Shown here one piece after another: positions 16,665 through 24,163 of a stretch of 49,073 bases of DNA. Positions within the stretch are counted from its first letter, which is position 1. Each line of letters begins with the position of its first letter. A model generated the notes under the pieces. The model was not told the DNA's origin and ran no database searches. It worked only from the letters and a program-made list of their open reading frames with translations. The position numbers and the translations under genes are program-made. This stretch comes from JBOGIG01 sp050742455 (GTDB lineage: Bacteria; Actinomycetota; Acidimicrobiia; Acidimicrobiales; JBOGIG01): contig JBOGIG010000074.1 in NCBI GenBank assembly GCA_050742455.1, positions 1 to 49,073 of the forward strand. The letters run 5' to 3'.

Positions 16665-17996
16665 TCTGACCCACAAGGCTGACGGACCCCCGGCGTCCCG
16701 ATAGAGCTTGGCCCCGGCCTCTACCACCCACAGCACCAAGGGGTAGAGCAGGTAGCCGAACCGGGATTCGGGGGCCAGCACGATGACCGTGGCAAGGATG
16801 ACGGCGCAGTACCGTCCGGCCGCGTAGGCGTCTTTCGGCGGATGGAACCACGTGTAGGCCAGGATGGCGATCACGGCAGCGGTGATCAGGGCTCCTACGA
16901 TGAGGCGACCGTCAGGCAGGTAGGTGGCGATCAGGTGGCCGGGCAAGGGGCTCGCCGCGGGAGTTTTCACCCTGGTCAGGCCCAAGGGGAAGCGGATGAG
17001 GGCAGCAAAGGCATCCTGGGGTCCGGTGGCAACCCCCAAGGCCACGATGGGGACGGAGGTCAAGGCCGCCGTGGCCGTGTAGAGCATCGCCGCTTTGCGT
17101 CCGTAGCGCCGCAACAGGAAATAGGCCATGAAAGGGACCAGGGGCCATGCCATGGGTTTGAGGGCGCCCGCGAGGCCGCTAGCCAGGCCGGACAGGCCAG
17201 GGTGGGGCTTGCGAGCCAAGGCGACGGACAGCACCAACAGGCCGATAACCGGCATGTCGTCTCCGCCAGTGGTCACGGTCAGGGCTATGGGAGGCAGCAC
17301 GGCAAGGACCTGCCAGGTCTCCATGCGCAGACGGGCCCCTTTGGGGTGCAGGGCGGCGGCGGCGGCCAGACATGCCAGGGTGACCAGGGCGAACCACAGG
17401 CGGGCGTCGGTGTAGAAGTGGTGGCCCAGCCACGCCGCGGGCAATCCGAAGACGACCATCCCCGGCAGGTATGGGTTGTAGGCCAGTGACGGATTGGCGC
17501 TCACGTGGGTGTCGTGGGGAACCTGGCGGTCTCCGGGCAGGGCGTAGGGGGAGCCGGCCACCTTCCAAAGCTCGGCCGAGCGCTCGACCACGTTCACTTC
17601 GGACTGAGAGTGGCTCCAGGGATTGGCTGCAGAGTTGCGGCTGCCGACCTGCAACCCGAGCGGGAGGCCGATGGTGAGCAGGGCAACCAGGATCACCACC
17701 GCACCTCGGTGGCGGGTTCGCCACACCAGGGTCATAACCAGTCCGGCCACGTATCCCCAGACCGCAACGTGGGCCCAGGCCAGATGGGGCGCCAGATGAT
17801 CGAAGAGAGGGGTGGCTCCGGCCAGCCCGGCGGCCGCGGCGTAGAGCAAGGCGTCTCGCGCCCATGGAGCCCGCTGCGACACGCGCCGCAACGGCGCCCA
17901 CAGGCGCGCCACAGCGAGCCTGGCCGCAAGCGTCGGCCGGTGGGCGCGGACCAGACCGGCTTCGGGCTTGAATCGAGTAAGGGTGCCTAACGCCAT
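16488..17996 (-). CDS. Multi-pass membrane glycosyltransferase-like protein (DUF2029/GT87 type)
   Basis: 502 residues with about nine to ten hydrophobic segments and a long extracytoplasmic loop with NPYLPGMVVFGLPAAWLG and GGDDMPVIGLL after the first helices, a layout like DUF2029 polyprenyl-phosphate-mannose-dependent transferases. The assignment is by hydropathy pattern, not a diagnostic motif. After the last helix (LLYPLVLWVVEAGAKLYRDAG) the frame runs on into the complement of disA for about 59 hydrophilic residues, which is unlikely to be conserved. TATAAA (18017-18022, minus) lies upstream of ATG 17996. Convergent with disA. Confidence 0.75.
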   Translation of the reverse strand: MALGTLTRFKPEAGLVRAHRPTLAARLAVARLWAPLRRVSQRAPWARDALLYAAAAGLAGATPLFDHLAPHLAWAHVAVWGYVAGLVMTLVWRTRHRGAVVILVALLTIGLPLGLQVGSRNSAANPWSHSQSEVNVVERSAELWKVAGSPYALPGDRQVPHDTHVSANPSLAYNPYLPGMVVFGLPAAWLGHHFYTDARLWFALVTLACLAAAAALHPKGARLRMETWQVLAVLPPIALTVTTGGDDMPVIGLLVLSVALARKPHPGLSGLASGLAGALKPMAWPLVPFMAYFLLRRYGRKAAMLYTATAALTSVPIVALGVATGPQDAFAALIRFPLGLTRVKTPAASPLPGHLIATYLPDGRLIVGALITAAVIAILAYTWFHPPKDAYAAGRYCAVILATVIVLAPESRFGYLLYPLVLWVVEAGAKLYRDAGGPSALWVRSAVPVQDGRLGQPGQTILDQASSDLTHPADPVQLLNGRPHDLGQAGESVDDSLDHRIG

Positions 17997-18016
17997 GGTT
18001 GGGGATTCCTAAGTCC

Positions 18017-18022
18017 TTTATA
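18017..18022 (-). promoter_or_regulatory. -10 box TATAAA of the membrane glycosyltransferase gene
   Basis: On the minus strand TATAAAGGACT lies about 20 bp before ATG 17996. The same 11 bases occur at the sigma-factor promoter (22579-22589). No TTGACA-like box at 17 bp. Confidence 0.45.
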
Positions 18023-18090
18023 CCCGGTCCGGGCCCCTCCCACCTCCTTTTCCAGGTTCTGGGCCGTGGGGTCAGGGCCGCGGGGTATGA

Positions 18091-18759
18091 CTAGGTGGAA
18101 CGCCGGCGCAGTTGGTTCCGGTCGACGATGTGGTAGCCCCGCTCTTTGGGCTCCATCCACCCCAGGCGCACGAAGGTGGCGATGGCTTTGTTCACCCGCT
18201 CGCGCGACGCCCCGATCAGCCCGGCCAGTTCCTCCTGGGTGACAGGCACTACGAACTCGTCGTCGTCGCCTGCGATCTCGAGAAGGCGTTTGGCAGTGCG
18301 CCCGGGGACATCGAGAAAGACGGTGTCGGCGAGAGCAGCGTCGGTGGCCCGCAGCCTTCGTACCAGGAGGGACACGACCCGCCACAACAGCTCGGGTCGG
18401 GAGCTGAACACCTCACGCAAGGTCTCATAGGGCAGGGCGATGAGCTCGGTGGCCTCGAGGGCCCGGGCCTGGGCCGAGCGGTTCCCACCCTCGAACAGAG
18501 CCATCTCGCCGAACACGTCGCCCGGCTCGATGAGGGCGACCATTGATTCACGCCCGTCCATGGAAATGTTGACGATGCCCACCCGGCCGGACACGACCAA
18601 GAAGAGGTCATCGGCCCCGTCCCCTTCTGCGAACACGATGTCGTTGCGGCCGAGAGTAAGGGATTTTGCCTGCTTGGCCACCGTTTGGCGGTCCTCGGGC
18701 TCCATGGTGGCCAGGAGATCGAAATGAGCCAGCTGAGCCAGGTCCACGATGGCTGGCAC
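18091..18759 (-). CDS. Crp/Fnr-family transcription regulator
   Basis: 222 residues. N-terminal cyclic-nucleotide-binding barrel (about 20-125) with the phosphate cassette DVFGEMALFEGGNRSAQARA keeping the Glu and Arg that contact cyclic nucleotide. C-terminal winged helix with recognition region TQEELAGLIGASRERVNKAI near 167-186. This is the actinobacterial Crp/GlxR-like arrangement. GTG 18759 has GGGAGG 6 bp upstream. Divergent from carD across a 113-bp promoter region. No Cys cluster for Fe-S sensing is visible. Confidence 0.93.
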   Translation of the reverse strand: MPAIVDLAQLAHFDLLATMEPEDRQTVAKQAKSLTLGRNDIVFAEGDGADDLFLVVSGRVGIVNISMDGRESMVALIEPGDVFGEMALFEGGNRSAQARALEATELIALPYETLREVFSSRPELLWRVVSLLVRRLRATDAALADTVFLDVPGRTAKRLLEIAGDDDEFVVPVTQEELAGLIGASRERVNKAIATFVRLGWMEPKERGYHIVDRNQLRRRST

Positions 18760-18801
18760 ACTAGCCTCCCTGTGCCCGCCGAATCGGGTTTGTTATGCCG
18801 G

Positions 18802-18807
18802 TACAAT
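18802..18807 (+). promoter_or_regulatory. -10 box TACAAT of carD
   Basis: TACAAT (five of six to consensus) in the crp-carD gap. Transcription would start near 18814, giving a leader of about 60 nt that contains two CCATATGG palindromes. No good -35 box at 17 bp. Confidence 0.55.
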
Positions 18808-18818
18808 GCTCGTAGCCT

Positions 18819-18843
18819 CCATATGGCCACTTTTTCCATATGG
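18819..18843. promoter_or_regulatory. Paired 8-bp palindromes CCATATGG, possible operator
   Basis: CCATATGG at 18819-18826 and again at 18836-18843, 17 bp centre to centre, just downstream of the predicted carD start of transcription and in the divergent region with the Crp-type gene. Two exact copies of an AT-containing palindrome in GC-rich DNA suggest a dimeric repressor site or an RNA hairpin. Confidence 0.45.
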
Positions 18844-18872
18844 CATCATTTTCGCCTCGGGTTGGGAGTCAA

Positions 18873-19352
18873 ATGTCCTTCGATGTCGGTGACAAGGTTG
18901 TGTACCCGCACCACGGTGCGGCCGTTATCGAGAAGCGGGAGCGCAAGGACGTCTTCGGGGAGAACCGGGAGTACCTGGTCCTGCGGCTGGCCTACGGGGA
19001 CCTGACCCTCATGGTCCCGGCCGACAACACCGATGAGGTAGGCCTGCGCGAAGTCATCAACGACGAGGAAGTCGAAGAGGTCTTCGCAGTCCTGCGCAAG
19101 AAAGAGGCGCGCATGCCGACCAACTGGTCGCGTCGCTATAAGAACCACGTTGAGAAGTTGAAGTCCGGTGACATCTACCAAGTGGCAGAAGTGGTTCGCA
19201 ACCTCTCCATCCGGGACAAGGACAAAGGGCTGTCGGCCGGGGAAAAGCGCATGCTCACCCGGGCCCGTCAGATCCTGGTGTCCGAGCTCACATTTGCCTG
19301 TGGGGTGAGCGAGGCCGAGGCAGAGGAGAAGCTGAACGGCGCTCTTCCCTAG
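18873..19352 (+). CDS. carD: CarD-family RNA polymerase-binding transcription factor
   Basis: Binds the RNAP beta subunit and stabilises open complexes at rRNA and other promoters. 159 residues: N-terminal RNAP-interaction domain (FDVGDKVVYPHHGAAVIEKRE, TLMVPADN) and C-terminal helical DNA-binding domain (NWSRRYKNHVEKLKSGD, LSAGEKRMLTRARQILVSEL) with the conserved Trp of the family. ATG 18873 has gggag 4 bp upstream; the frame open from 18840 lacks a site. Followed by the PIN/TRAM gene as in mycobacteria and relatives. Confidence 0.96.
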   Translation: MSFDVGDKVVYPHHGAAVIEKRERKDVFGENREYLVLRLAYGDLTLMVPADNTDEVGLREVINDEEVEEVFAVLRKKEARMPTNWSRRYKNHVEKLKSGDIYQVAEVVRNLSIRDKDKGLSAGEKRMLTRARQILVSELTFACGVSEAEAEEKLNGALP

Positions 19353-19401
19353 CCCGTGCCTTCCCAGCCTGGCTGGTTGATCTTCGAACAGGTCCAACGC
19401 A

Positions 19402-20448
19402 GTGTTTGTTGAGATCACCCGACTCTTGGTCGTGTTCCTGGCCACTGCTTTGGGCTACGACATCGGGCGGGGCTTCCCAGGCAACTACACGGTCCTCGGG
19501 GCGGCACTGGGGGCATGCCTGGGCTACCTTCTCGGCGGTCTGGCTGGACGCCTCCTGCCCCGAGCGGCTCTGCGGGCCGGTCGGCGTACCGAGGGACTGC
19601 CTCCGGGCCCGTTGTTGGCCGGAGCGGTCGGGGGGTTGGCCCTGGGCGGATTCGTAGCGGTGATGGCCCTGCCCGTCGGGTTCGTCCTTCCGGTGGACGT
19701 GGGTTGGCCCATCTTTGCTCTGGTGGTGTGGGTGGCGGCTTATTTTGGGGCGTCCATCGGGGCGTCCAAGGCCGACACCCTGCTGGGCCTGGCCGGCCTG
19801 TCGACCCGCCCTCTCATCCGCGCCACCCCCTACAGCGAGGGCCACCAGACCGACGCCCGACTGCTCGATACCAGCGCCATCATCGACGGACGCATCCTGG
19901 GGCTGGTACGCAGCGGACTGCTGGAGGGCGATCTGCTGGTGCCGTGCTTCGTCCTTGATGAGCTCGGTGGCATCGCCGACGGCTCCGATCCGGTCAGGCG
20001 ACGTCGGGGACGCCGGGGTCTGGACCTGTTGGCTTACCTGAAAACCTGCCCTGGGGTGGAGGTCCACGTGCTCGACGATGAAGTGCCCGAGCATGTCGAG
20101 GTCGACGCCAAACTGATAGCTCTGGCCCGCCGCATCGGCTGTGGGATCGTAACGGTGGACAGACCCTTGCAGAAGGTGGCCGAGTTGAGGGGGGTGACCT
20201 GTCTCAATCCCGAGGCCCTGTCCGAAGTCTTGCGCGACGCCTACGTCCCGGGAGAGACGATGAATCTGGACATCGTTCGCCCCGGTCGGGAGGTGGGCCA
20301 GGGCGTAGGATTCCTGCCCGACGGGACCATGGTGGTGGTGGGGGACGCCGCCGGCCTGATCGGATCCCAAGTCGAGGTGAGAGTCACGGGCAATCTTCAG
20401 ACGTCGGTCGGGCTGCTGCTCTTCGCCAACCTGGCTGGGGGTGAATAA
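19402..20448 (+). CDS. PIN/TRAM-domain membrane ribonuclease-like protein (YacL type)
   Basis: 348 residues. Four hydrophobic segments occupy about 1-125, then a PIN nuclease domain (LLDTSAIIDGRI, FVLDELGGIAD, KLIALARRIGCGIVTVDR) from about 150 to 265 with its acidic residues, then a C-terminal TRAM domain (VGFLPDGTMVVVGDAAGLIG). Known in the family as an integral membrane PIN protein; RNA target unknown. GTG 19402. Its TAA is immediately followed by the GTG of ispD. Confidence 0.92.
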   Translation: MFVEITRLLVVFLATALGYDIGRGFPGNYTVLGAALGACLGYLLGGLAGRLLPRAALRAGRRTEGLPPGPLLAGAVGGLALGGFVAVMALPVGFVLPVDVGWPIFALVVWVAAYFGASIGASKADTLLGLAGLSTRPLIRATPYSEGHQTDARLLDTSAIIDGRILGLVRSGLLEGDLLVPCFVLDELGGIADGSDPVRRRRGRRGLDLLAYLKTCPGVEVHVLDDEVPEHVEVDAKLIALARRIGCGIVTVDRPLQKVAELRGVTCLNPEALSEVLRDAYVPGETMNLDIVRPGREVGQGVGFLPDGTMVVVGDAAGLIGSQVEVRVTGNLQTSVGLLLFANLAGGE

Positions 20449-21108
20449 GTGGGGTCCGCCTCCAAGGTGGTGTGGGTGGTGGTGGTGGCCGGAGGTTCGG
20501 GCACACGCTTCGGCGGCCTCAAGCAGTTGGCCAGGCTGGGCGATCGACGGGTCATCGACTGGTCCATGGAGGTGGCGGGATCGGTGGGCGAGGGCGTGGT
20601 TCTCGTCCTGCCCCAAGCCGAGATCGGCGTTGTCCCCGGGTCAGGCTGGCCCGTGCACTCGGTGGTAGGGGGTGGGACTACCCGCTCGGACTCGGTGCGG
20701 TGCGGACTAGAGGCCGTTCCTGAGCGGGCCGAGGTGATCGTGGTCCACGATGGCGCGCGCCCTCTGGCCAGCCAGGCCCTGTTCCACTCGGTGCTGGCCG
20801 GTCTGGATGACCAGGACCTGGACGCCGTGCTGCCCGGAGTGGCTGTGACCGAGACGCTCAAGAGGGTGGTCGGGAGCCGGGTGGCCTGCACTGTTGATCG
20901 TTCCGACCTGGTAACGGTTCAAACGCCCCAGGCCTTCAGGGCGGGTTCCCTTCGCCGAGCCCACGAGCAGGCTCCCCAGGCCACCGACGACGCAGCCCTG
21001 GTAGAGATGGGAGGAGGGGTCATTGGCGTGGTCCTCGGCGAGACTTCCAATATCAAACTGACGACCCCGGAGGACCTTGTGTTGGCCGAGAAACTGATCG
21101 GGCCATGA
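20449..21108 (+). CDS. ispD: 2-C-methyl-D-erythritol 4-phosphate cytidylyltransferase
   Basis: MEP isoprenoid pathway: makes CDP-methylerythritol. 219 residues. CTP-binding VVVAGGSGTRFGGLKQLARL, then VVGGGTTRSDSVRCGL, VVHDGARPL, PGVAVTETLKRV, VTVQTPQAFR and DDAALVE. GTG start directly abuts the PIN/TRAM stop; the TGA overlaps ispF ATG (ATGA). Feeds, with ispF, the precursor supply for the polyprenyl synthase at 9.9-10.8 kb. Confidence 0.96.
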   Translation: MGSASKVVWVVVVAGGSGTRFGGLKQLARLGDRRVIDWSMEVAGSVGEGVVLVLPQAEIGVVPGSGWPVHSVVGGGTTRSDSVRCGLEAVPERAEVIVVHDGARPLASQALFHSVLAGLDDQDLDAVLPGVAVTETLKRVVGSRVACTVDRSDLVTVQTPQAFRAGSLRRAHEQAPQATDDAALVEMGGGVIGVVLGETSNIKLTTPEDLVLAEKLIGP

Positions 21109-21620
21109 CGGCCGAGTCGAAGGTCAATCCCGGCCGTCGAGCTTCCCGGGTGGGAATGGGCTTTGACGTCCACGCTTTTTCCCCCGACCCGCAACGCCGC
21201 CTGATCCTGGGAGGAGTTCTTATCGAAGGGGGTCGCGGACTGGTGGGTCACAGTGACGCCGACGTGATTGTGCACGCCGTGGCCGACTCCCTGCTCGGCG
21301 CCGCCGGTCTGGGCGACATCGGCATGCATTTCCCCGACTCCGATCCTGCCTGGGCCGGAGCCGACAGCCTGGTACTGCTGGAGCGGGTCATCGACTTGGT
21401 GGGCCACGCCGGTTGGCGGGCCACCAACGTGGATGCCGTGGTGGTGGCCGAGGAGCCCATGCTGGCCCGGTGGCGGCCTTTGATGCAGGTGGCCATGTCC
21501 GAGGTAGTGGATGCCCCCGTGACCGTAAAGGGCAAGAGAGCTGAAGGTTTGGGCTCCATCGGTCGATCCGAGGGCATTGCCTGTTGGGCTGTGGCCCTCA
21601 TAGAAGGGATCGACCCGTGA
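21105..21620 (+). CDS. ispF: 2-C-methyl-D-erythritol 2,4-cyclodiphosphate synthase
   Basis: Cyclises CDP-ME 2-phosphate. 171 residues. Zinc site and motifs: GMGFDVHAF (Asp, His), GHSDADVIVHAVADSLLGAAGLGDIGMHFPD (second His), and GSIGRSEGIACWAVALIE near the C-terminus. ATGA overlap with ispD; stop overlaps the GTG of rlmB. A short basic N-terminal extension (TAESKVNPGRRA) precedes the domain. Confidence 0.97.
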   Translation: MTAESKVNPGRRASRVGMGFDVHAFSPDPQRRLILGGVLIEGGRGLVGHSDADVIVHAVADSLLGAAGLGDIGMHFPDSDPAWAGADSLVLLERVIDLVGHAGWRATNVDAVVVAEEPMLARWRPLMQVAMSEVVDAPVTVKGKRAEGLGSIGRSEGIACWAVALIEGIDP

Positions 21621-22438
21621 CTCCGGCTCCCAAGCGTCGCCGCACTCCTCGGGCGGAGCACGCCCTCGGTGGGGACCAGATCGAGGGTCGCAGAGCCGTG
21701 GTCGAATTGCTCCTGGCTCAGCGCCGCCCGGTTCGCGACATCTGGATAAGCGACGCGTTGGAGGAGTCCGAAATCATCGCCCAGATCGTCGAACTGGCGC
21801 AGGCGGCCAACGTCCCGCTTCGACGCATCGGGCGTAGCCGCCTCGACGCCGAGGCCCGCACCGATGCCCCTCAGGGTGTCCTGGCTCATGCCGAGCCGTT
21901 GAGCGAGGAGTCGCTCGACGCCCTGGCCGCCGCAGGGCACGATGGAGGGTCAGGGCCCGATGGAGGGTCAGGGGTGGCGCCGTTCTTGATCGTCCTGGAT
22001 CAGATCACCGATCCCCACAATGTGGGGGCCCTGCTGCGAACGGCCGAGTGCTTCGGCGCTACCGGCGTGGTGCTGGGACGACATCGCTCGGCCCATGTCA
22101 CCCCCACGGTGGCCAAGGCCGCCGCCGGCGCCATCGAATGGCTTCGCTTCGCCGTTGTTCCTGGGATTCCGGGTGCTTTGGCCGAGCTGGCCCGGCTGGG
22201 TGTTTGGTGTGTGGGACTGGACCCCGGTGCGCCAACGACCATGGGCGATGTGGTGGTGGCCGAAGGACCGGTGGCGCTGGTGCTTGGGTCCGAGGATCAC
22301 GGTTTGAGTCGCCTGGCCCGCCAGCGATGCGATGTGTTGGCCTCGATCCCTCGATCGGGAAGAATCGAATCGCTGAATGTGTCTGCGGCCGGCGCCGTAG
22401 CCATGGCAGAGATGGCCCGCCGGCGCCTGTCCGCATAG
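21617..22438 (+). CDS. rlmB: 23S rRNA 2'-O-methyltransferase, TrmH/RlmB (SpoU) family
   Basis: SAM-dependent ribose methylation, probably at G2251 of 23S rRNA. 273 residues. N-terminal substrate-binding domain (IEGRRAVVELLLAQRRPVRDIW), a Gly-rich linker made by an 18-bp DNA repeat, then the SPOUT knot: motif 1 DQITDPHNVGALLRTAECFG, motif 2 ALVLGSEDHGLSRL, motif 3 IPRSGRIESLNVSAAGAVAM. GTG 21617 overlaps the ispF stop. cysS, often between ispF and rlmB in actinobacteria, is absent. Confidence 0.94.
   Translation: MTPAPKRRRTPRAEHALGGDQIEGRRAVVELLLAQRRPVRDIWISDALEESEIIAQIVELAQAANVPLRRIGRSRLDAEARTDAPQGVLAHAEPLSEESLDALAAAGHDGGSGPDGGSGVAPFLIVLDQITDPHNVGALLRTAECFGATGVVLGRHRSAHVTPTVAKAAAGAIEWLRFAVVPGIPGALAELARLGVWCVGLDPGAPTTMGDVVVAEGPVALVLGSEDHGLSRLARQRCDVLASIPRSGRIESLNVSAAGAVAMAEMARRRLSA
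21941..21976 (+). repeat. 18-bp tandem duplication in the rlmB linker
   Basis: gatggagggtcaggg recurs at 21941 and 21959, each followed by three variable bases. In frame, it gives DGGSGP-DGGSGV between the two RlmB domains. Confidence 0.9.
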
Positions 22439-22445
22439 CTCTTGA

Positions 22446-22455
22446 GGACTAGTCC
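22446..22455. promoter_or_regulatory. Palindrome GGACTAGTCC, upstream copy of a repeated possible operator
   Basis: A perfect 10-bp palindrome 8 bp after the rlmB stop. Near-identical AGGACTAGTC recurs at 22584-22593 over the sigma-factor transcription start. The gap between contains two GGCAATTGT copies (22492-22500 and 22522-22530). Confidence 0.5.
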
Positions 22456-22555
22456 ATTGGCGGCGGGACCCGGTGCGCGCTAATTTTATGTGGCAATTGT
22501 AAGACTTTAGGGCCGATTTGGGGCAATTGTGCCCCTGACCTGGGCTTTGTGACCA

Positions 22556-22584
22556 TTGACACAGTGGCGGGATGTAGTTATAAA
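22556..22584 (+). promoter_or_regulatory. Near-consensus housekeeping promoter of the sigma-factor gene
   Basis: TTGACA (22556-22561, exact), 17-bp spacer, TATAAA (22579-22584, five of six). By far the best -35/-10 pair in the window. Start of transcription near 22591 falls within the second AGGACTAGTC palindrome, suggesting a strong promoter held by a repressor. Confidence 0.88.
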
Positions 22585-22594
22585 GGACTAGTCA
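22585..22594. promoter_or_regulatory. GGACTAGTCA, operator-like copy at the sigma-factor start site
   Basis: Directly follows the -10 box and differs from the perfect palindrome at 22446 in one base. Its position would block initiation if bound. Confidence 0.5.
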
Positions 22595-22645
22595 CAACGC
22601 CCGTCGAGCTCGTCTCGGGATCTCGTCACAGCATGAGGAGTAGAC

Positions 22646-23311
22646 ATGGCGACAATTGCAGGTTGGATGTCACGATCCGACCTTGAGGATGCCGAGTTGG
22701 TAGCCCGATATCACAGCGGGGATGAATTGGCCCTCGAGGTCCTCATGGCCCGCTACCGCCGTTTCGCGCTATCGAAGGCAAGGACTTACTTTCTGGTCGG
22801 CGCCGACTCCGACGACATCGCCCAGGAAGGCCTTATCGGATTGTTCAAGGCCATAAGGGACTTCCGCTCGGACCGCCAATCCAGCTTCCGGGCCTTTGCC
22901 GAACTTTGCATCACCCGCCAGATCATCACCGCCATCAAGACCGCCACCCGCAACAAGCACCAGGCCCTCAACCAGTACGTGTCCATCTCGGGGGGCACCC
23001 GTGACGACCCCGACGGCGGGGAGCGGCCGGCCGAGGAGCGTCTCGGCCTCAACGCCTATGGCCCTGATCCGGCCGACGTCGTAGTGTCGGCCGAGGGTAT
23101 GGACGCTCTTCGGATGTCCATGAAGCAGATGCTGTCGAGCCTGGAAGTCGACGTCCTGCGCCTGTACGTGGAGGGGAAGTCCTACCAGGAGATCAGCGTG
23201 CACCTGGGTCGCCACGTCAAGTCCATCGACAATGCACTGCAGCGCATAAAGCGCAAGGTCGATCTCCACCTGGTGGAGCGCAGCGCGGCCGAAGTCCTGG
23301 CCGGAGTCTGA
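22646..23311 (+). CDS. RNA polymerase sigma factor, SigH/Spo0H-like sigma-70 family
   Basis: 221 residues. Region 2 includes DAELVARYHSGDELALEVLMARYRRFALSKA and DSDDIAQEGLIGLFKAIRDF (core-binding and -10 melting). Region 4 contains LSSLEVDVLRLYVEGKSYQEI and a helix-turn-helix with LGRHVKSIDNALQRIKRKV. No region 1.1 or 3 of a principal sigma factor. The layout resembles Bacillus SigH rather than a typical ECF factor, and no anti-sigma gene adjoins it. ATG 22646 with gaggag 8 bp upstream. Target promoters unknown. Confidence 0.9.
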   Translation: MATIAGWMSRSDLEDAELVARYHSGDELALEVLMARYRRFALSKARTYFLVGADSDDIAQEGLIGLFKAIRDFRSDRQSSFRAFAELCITRQIITAIKTATRNKHQALNQYVSISGGTRDDPDGGERPAEERLGLNAYGPDPADVVVSAEGMDALRMSMKQMLSSLEVDVLRLYVEGKSYQEISVHLGRHVKSIDNALQRIKRKVDLHLVERSAAEVLAGV

Positions 23312-23362
23312 ACCCAGCCACCGGGTCGCAGCGTTGCGTCTCTTGTGACCACGCCAGGGAAG

Positions 23363-23368
23363 TATGAT
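23363..23368 (+). promoter_or_regulatory. -10 box TATGAT for a putative leaderless antitoxin mRNA
   Basis: TATGAT (five of six to consensus) ends 7 nt before ATG 23376. Confidence 0.5.
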
Positions 23369-23375
23369 TGTTGGT

Positions 23376-23612
23376 ATGACACCAAGAGCGAAGATTGCGG
23401 TGACCCTCCCTCGGGATCTGGTCGAGGCGGCCCGCTCGGCGGTGCAAGCCGGACGTGCTGCGAGCGTTTCCGCCTACGTCGCCAGTGCTCTGGAGGAGCG
23501 AGCCAAGCTCGACGACCTTGATGCCCTGTTAGATGAGATGCTGACTCGAACTGGGGGACCGGTCACCGATGCCGAGCGGGCAGAGATCGATCGTGAAGCC
23601 GGATGGCGGTAG
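23376..23612 (+). CDS. vapB: VapB-like antitoxin
   Basis: 78 residues. N-terminal TPRAKIAVTLPRDLVEAARSAV looks like a ribbon-helix-helix DNA-binding start, and the C-terminal half (LDALLDEMLTRTGGPVT) would wrap the toxin. Start at ATG 23376 is favoured by the -10 box 7 nt upstream; ATG 23364 lies inside that box. Overlaps the PIN gene by 10 bp, the usual toxin-antitoxin arrangement. RHH assignment by pattern only. Confidence 0.75.
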   Translation: MTPRAKIAVTLPRDLVEAARSAVQAGRAASVSAYVASALEERAKLDDLDALLDEMLTRTGGPVTDAERAEIDREAGWR

Positions 23613-23983
23613 GTTTGACCCTCGACGCTGGGGCGCTGATCGCCTTCGAGCGCTCCGAGCGCAAAGCTGTGGTCCTTGTCGCTCGCGCCCGGGAGCGCAA
23701 TGAGCCGTTGTCGATCCCGGCTGGCGTGATCGGCCAGGTATGGCGTGACGGCCGGCGCCAGGCCCACCTCGCCAGGTTGCTTGGATCGCGTGCTGTGGAG
23801 GTCGTGGTGCTCGATGACTTCGGGGCACGAGCGGCCGGGCAGCTCTGCGGCGTCAGCGGCACTGCGGACGTGATCGACGCCACCGTTGTGCTTTGCGCAC
23901 AACGGCGCGGACATCGGGTAGCCACCAGCGACTTTGCCGACATGCTTCGCCTCGATCCGGCCCTCGATCTGATCGCTTTTTAA
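23603..23983 (+). CDS. vapC: PIN-domain ribonuclease toxin, VapC-like
   Basis: 126 residues. PIN acidic residues: LTLDAGALIAFER at the N-terminus, IPAGVIGQVWRDG, ADVIDATVVLCA and VATSDFADM. Likely Mg-dependent RNase held inactive by the upstream partner. ATG 23603 overlaps the antitoxin end. An intact pair in a stable chromosomal setting between housekeeping genes; no mobile-element remnants beside it. Confidence 0.85.
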   Translation: MAVGLTLDAGALIAFERSERKAVVLVARARERNEPLSIPAGVIGQVWRDGRRQAHLARLLGSRAVEVVVLDDFGARAAGQLCGVSGTADVIDATVVLCAQRRGHRVATSDFADMLRLDPALDLIAF

Positions 23984-24163
23984 CTGATCGACTCCTTAGG
24001 GCGTGGCCCAACCGTCGTTGGCCCGACGTCTGAACTGGTCGCCCGGTCTTGACCTGATCAATGTTTAGGCTGGGTAGGTGCCAGCCCACCGGGCACCCGG
24101 GCGGGAATAAAGCAAGCGTTTCCTTGTTTAATAGGCGGCACAGGACAGGGAAAGGTGAGTGAC

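Noticed and set aside
19288..20616. Long minus-strand open frame (442 codons) opposite carD, PIN/TRAM and ispD
   Set aside because: It mirrors three well-supported genes, has Gln/His/Gly-rich low-complexity composition and no recognisable motif. Such frames are frequent antisense shadows in GC-rich DNA.
22521..22534. GGGCA-attg-TGCCC as rlmB terminator
   Set aside because: Stem of only 5 bp and no T-run; it coincides with the GGCAATTGT repeat, so a regulatory reading is equally likely.
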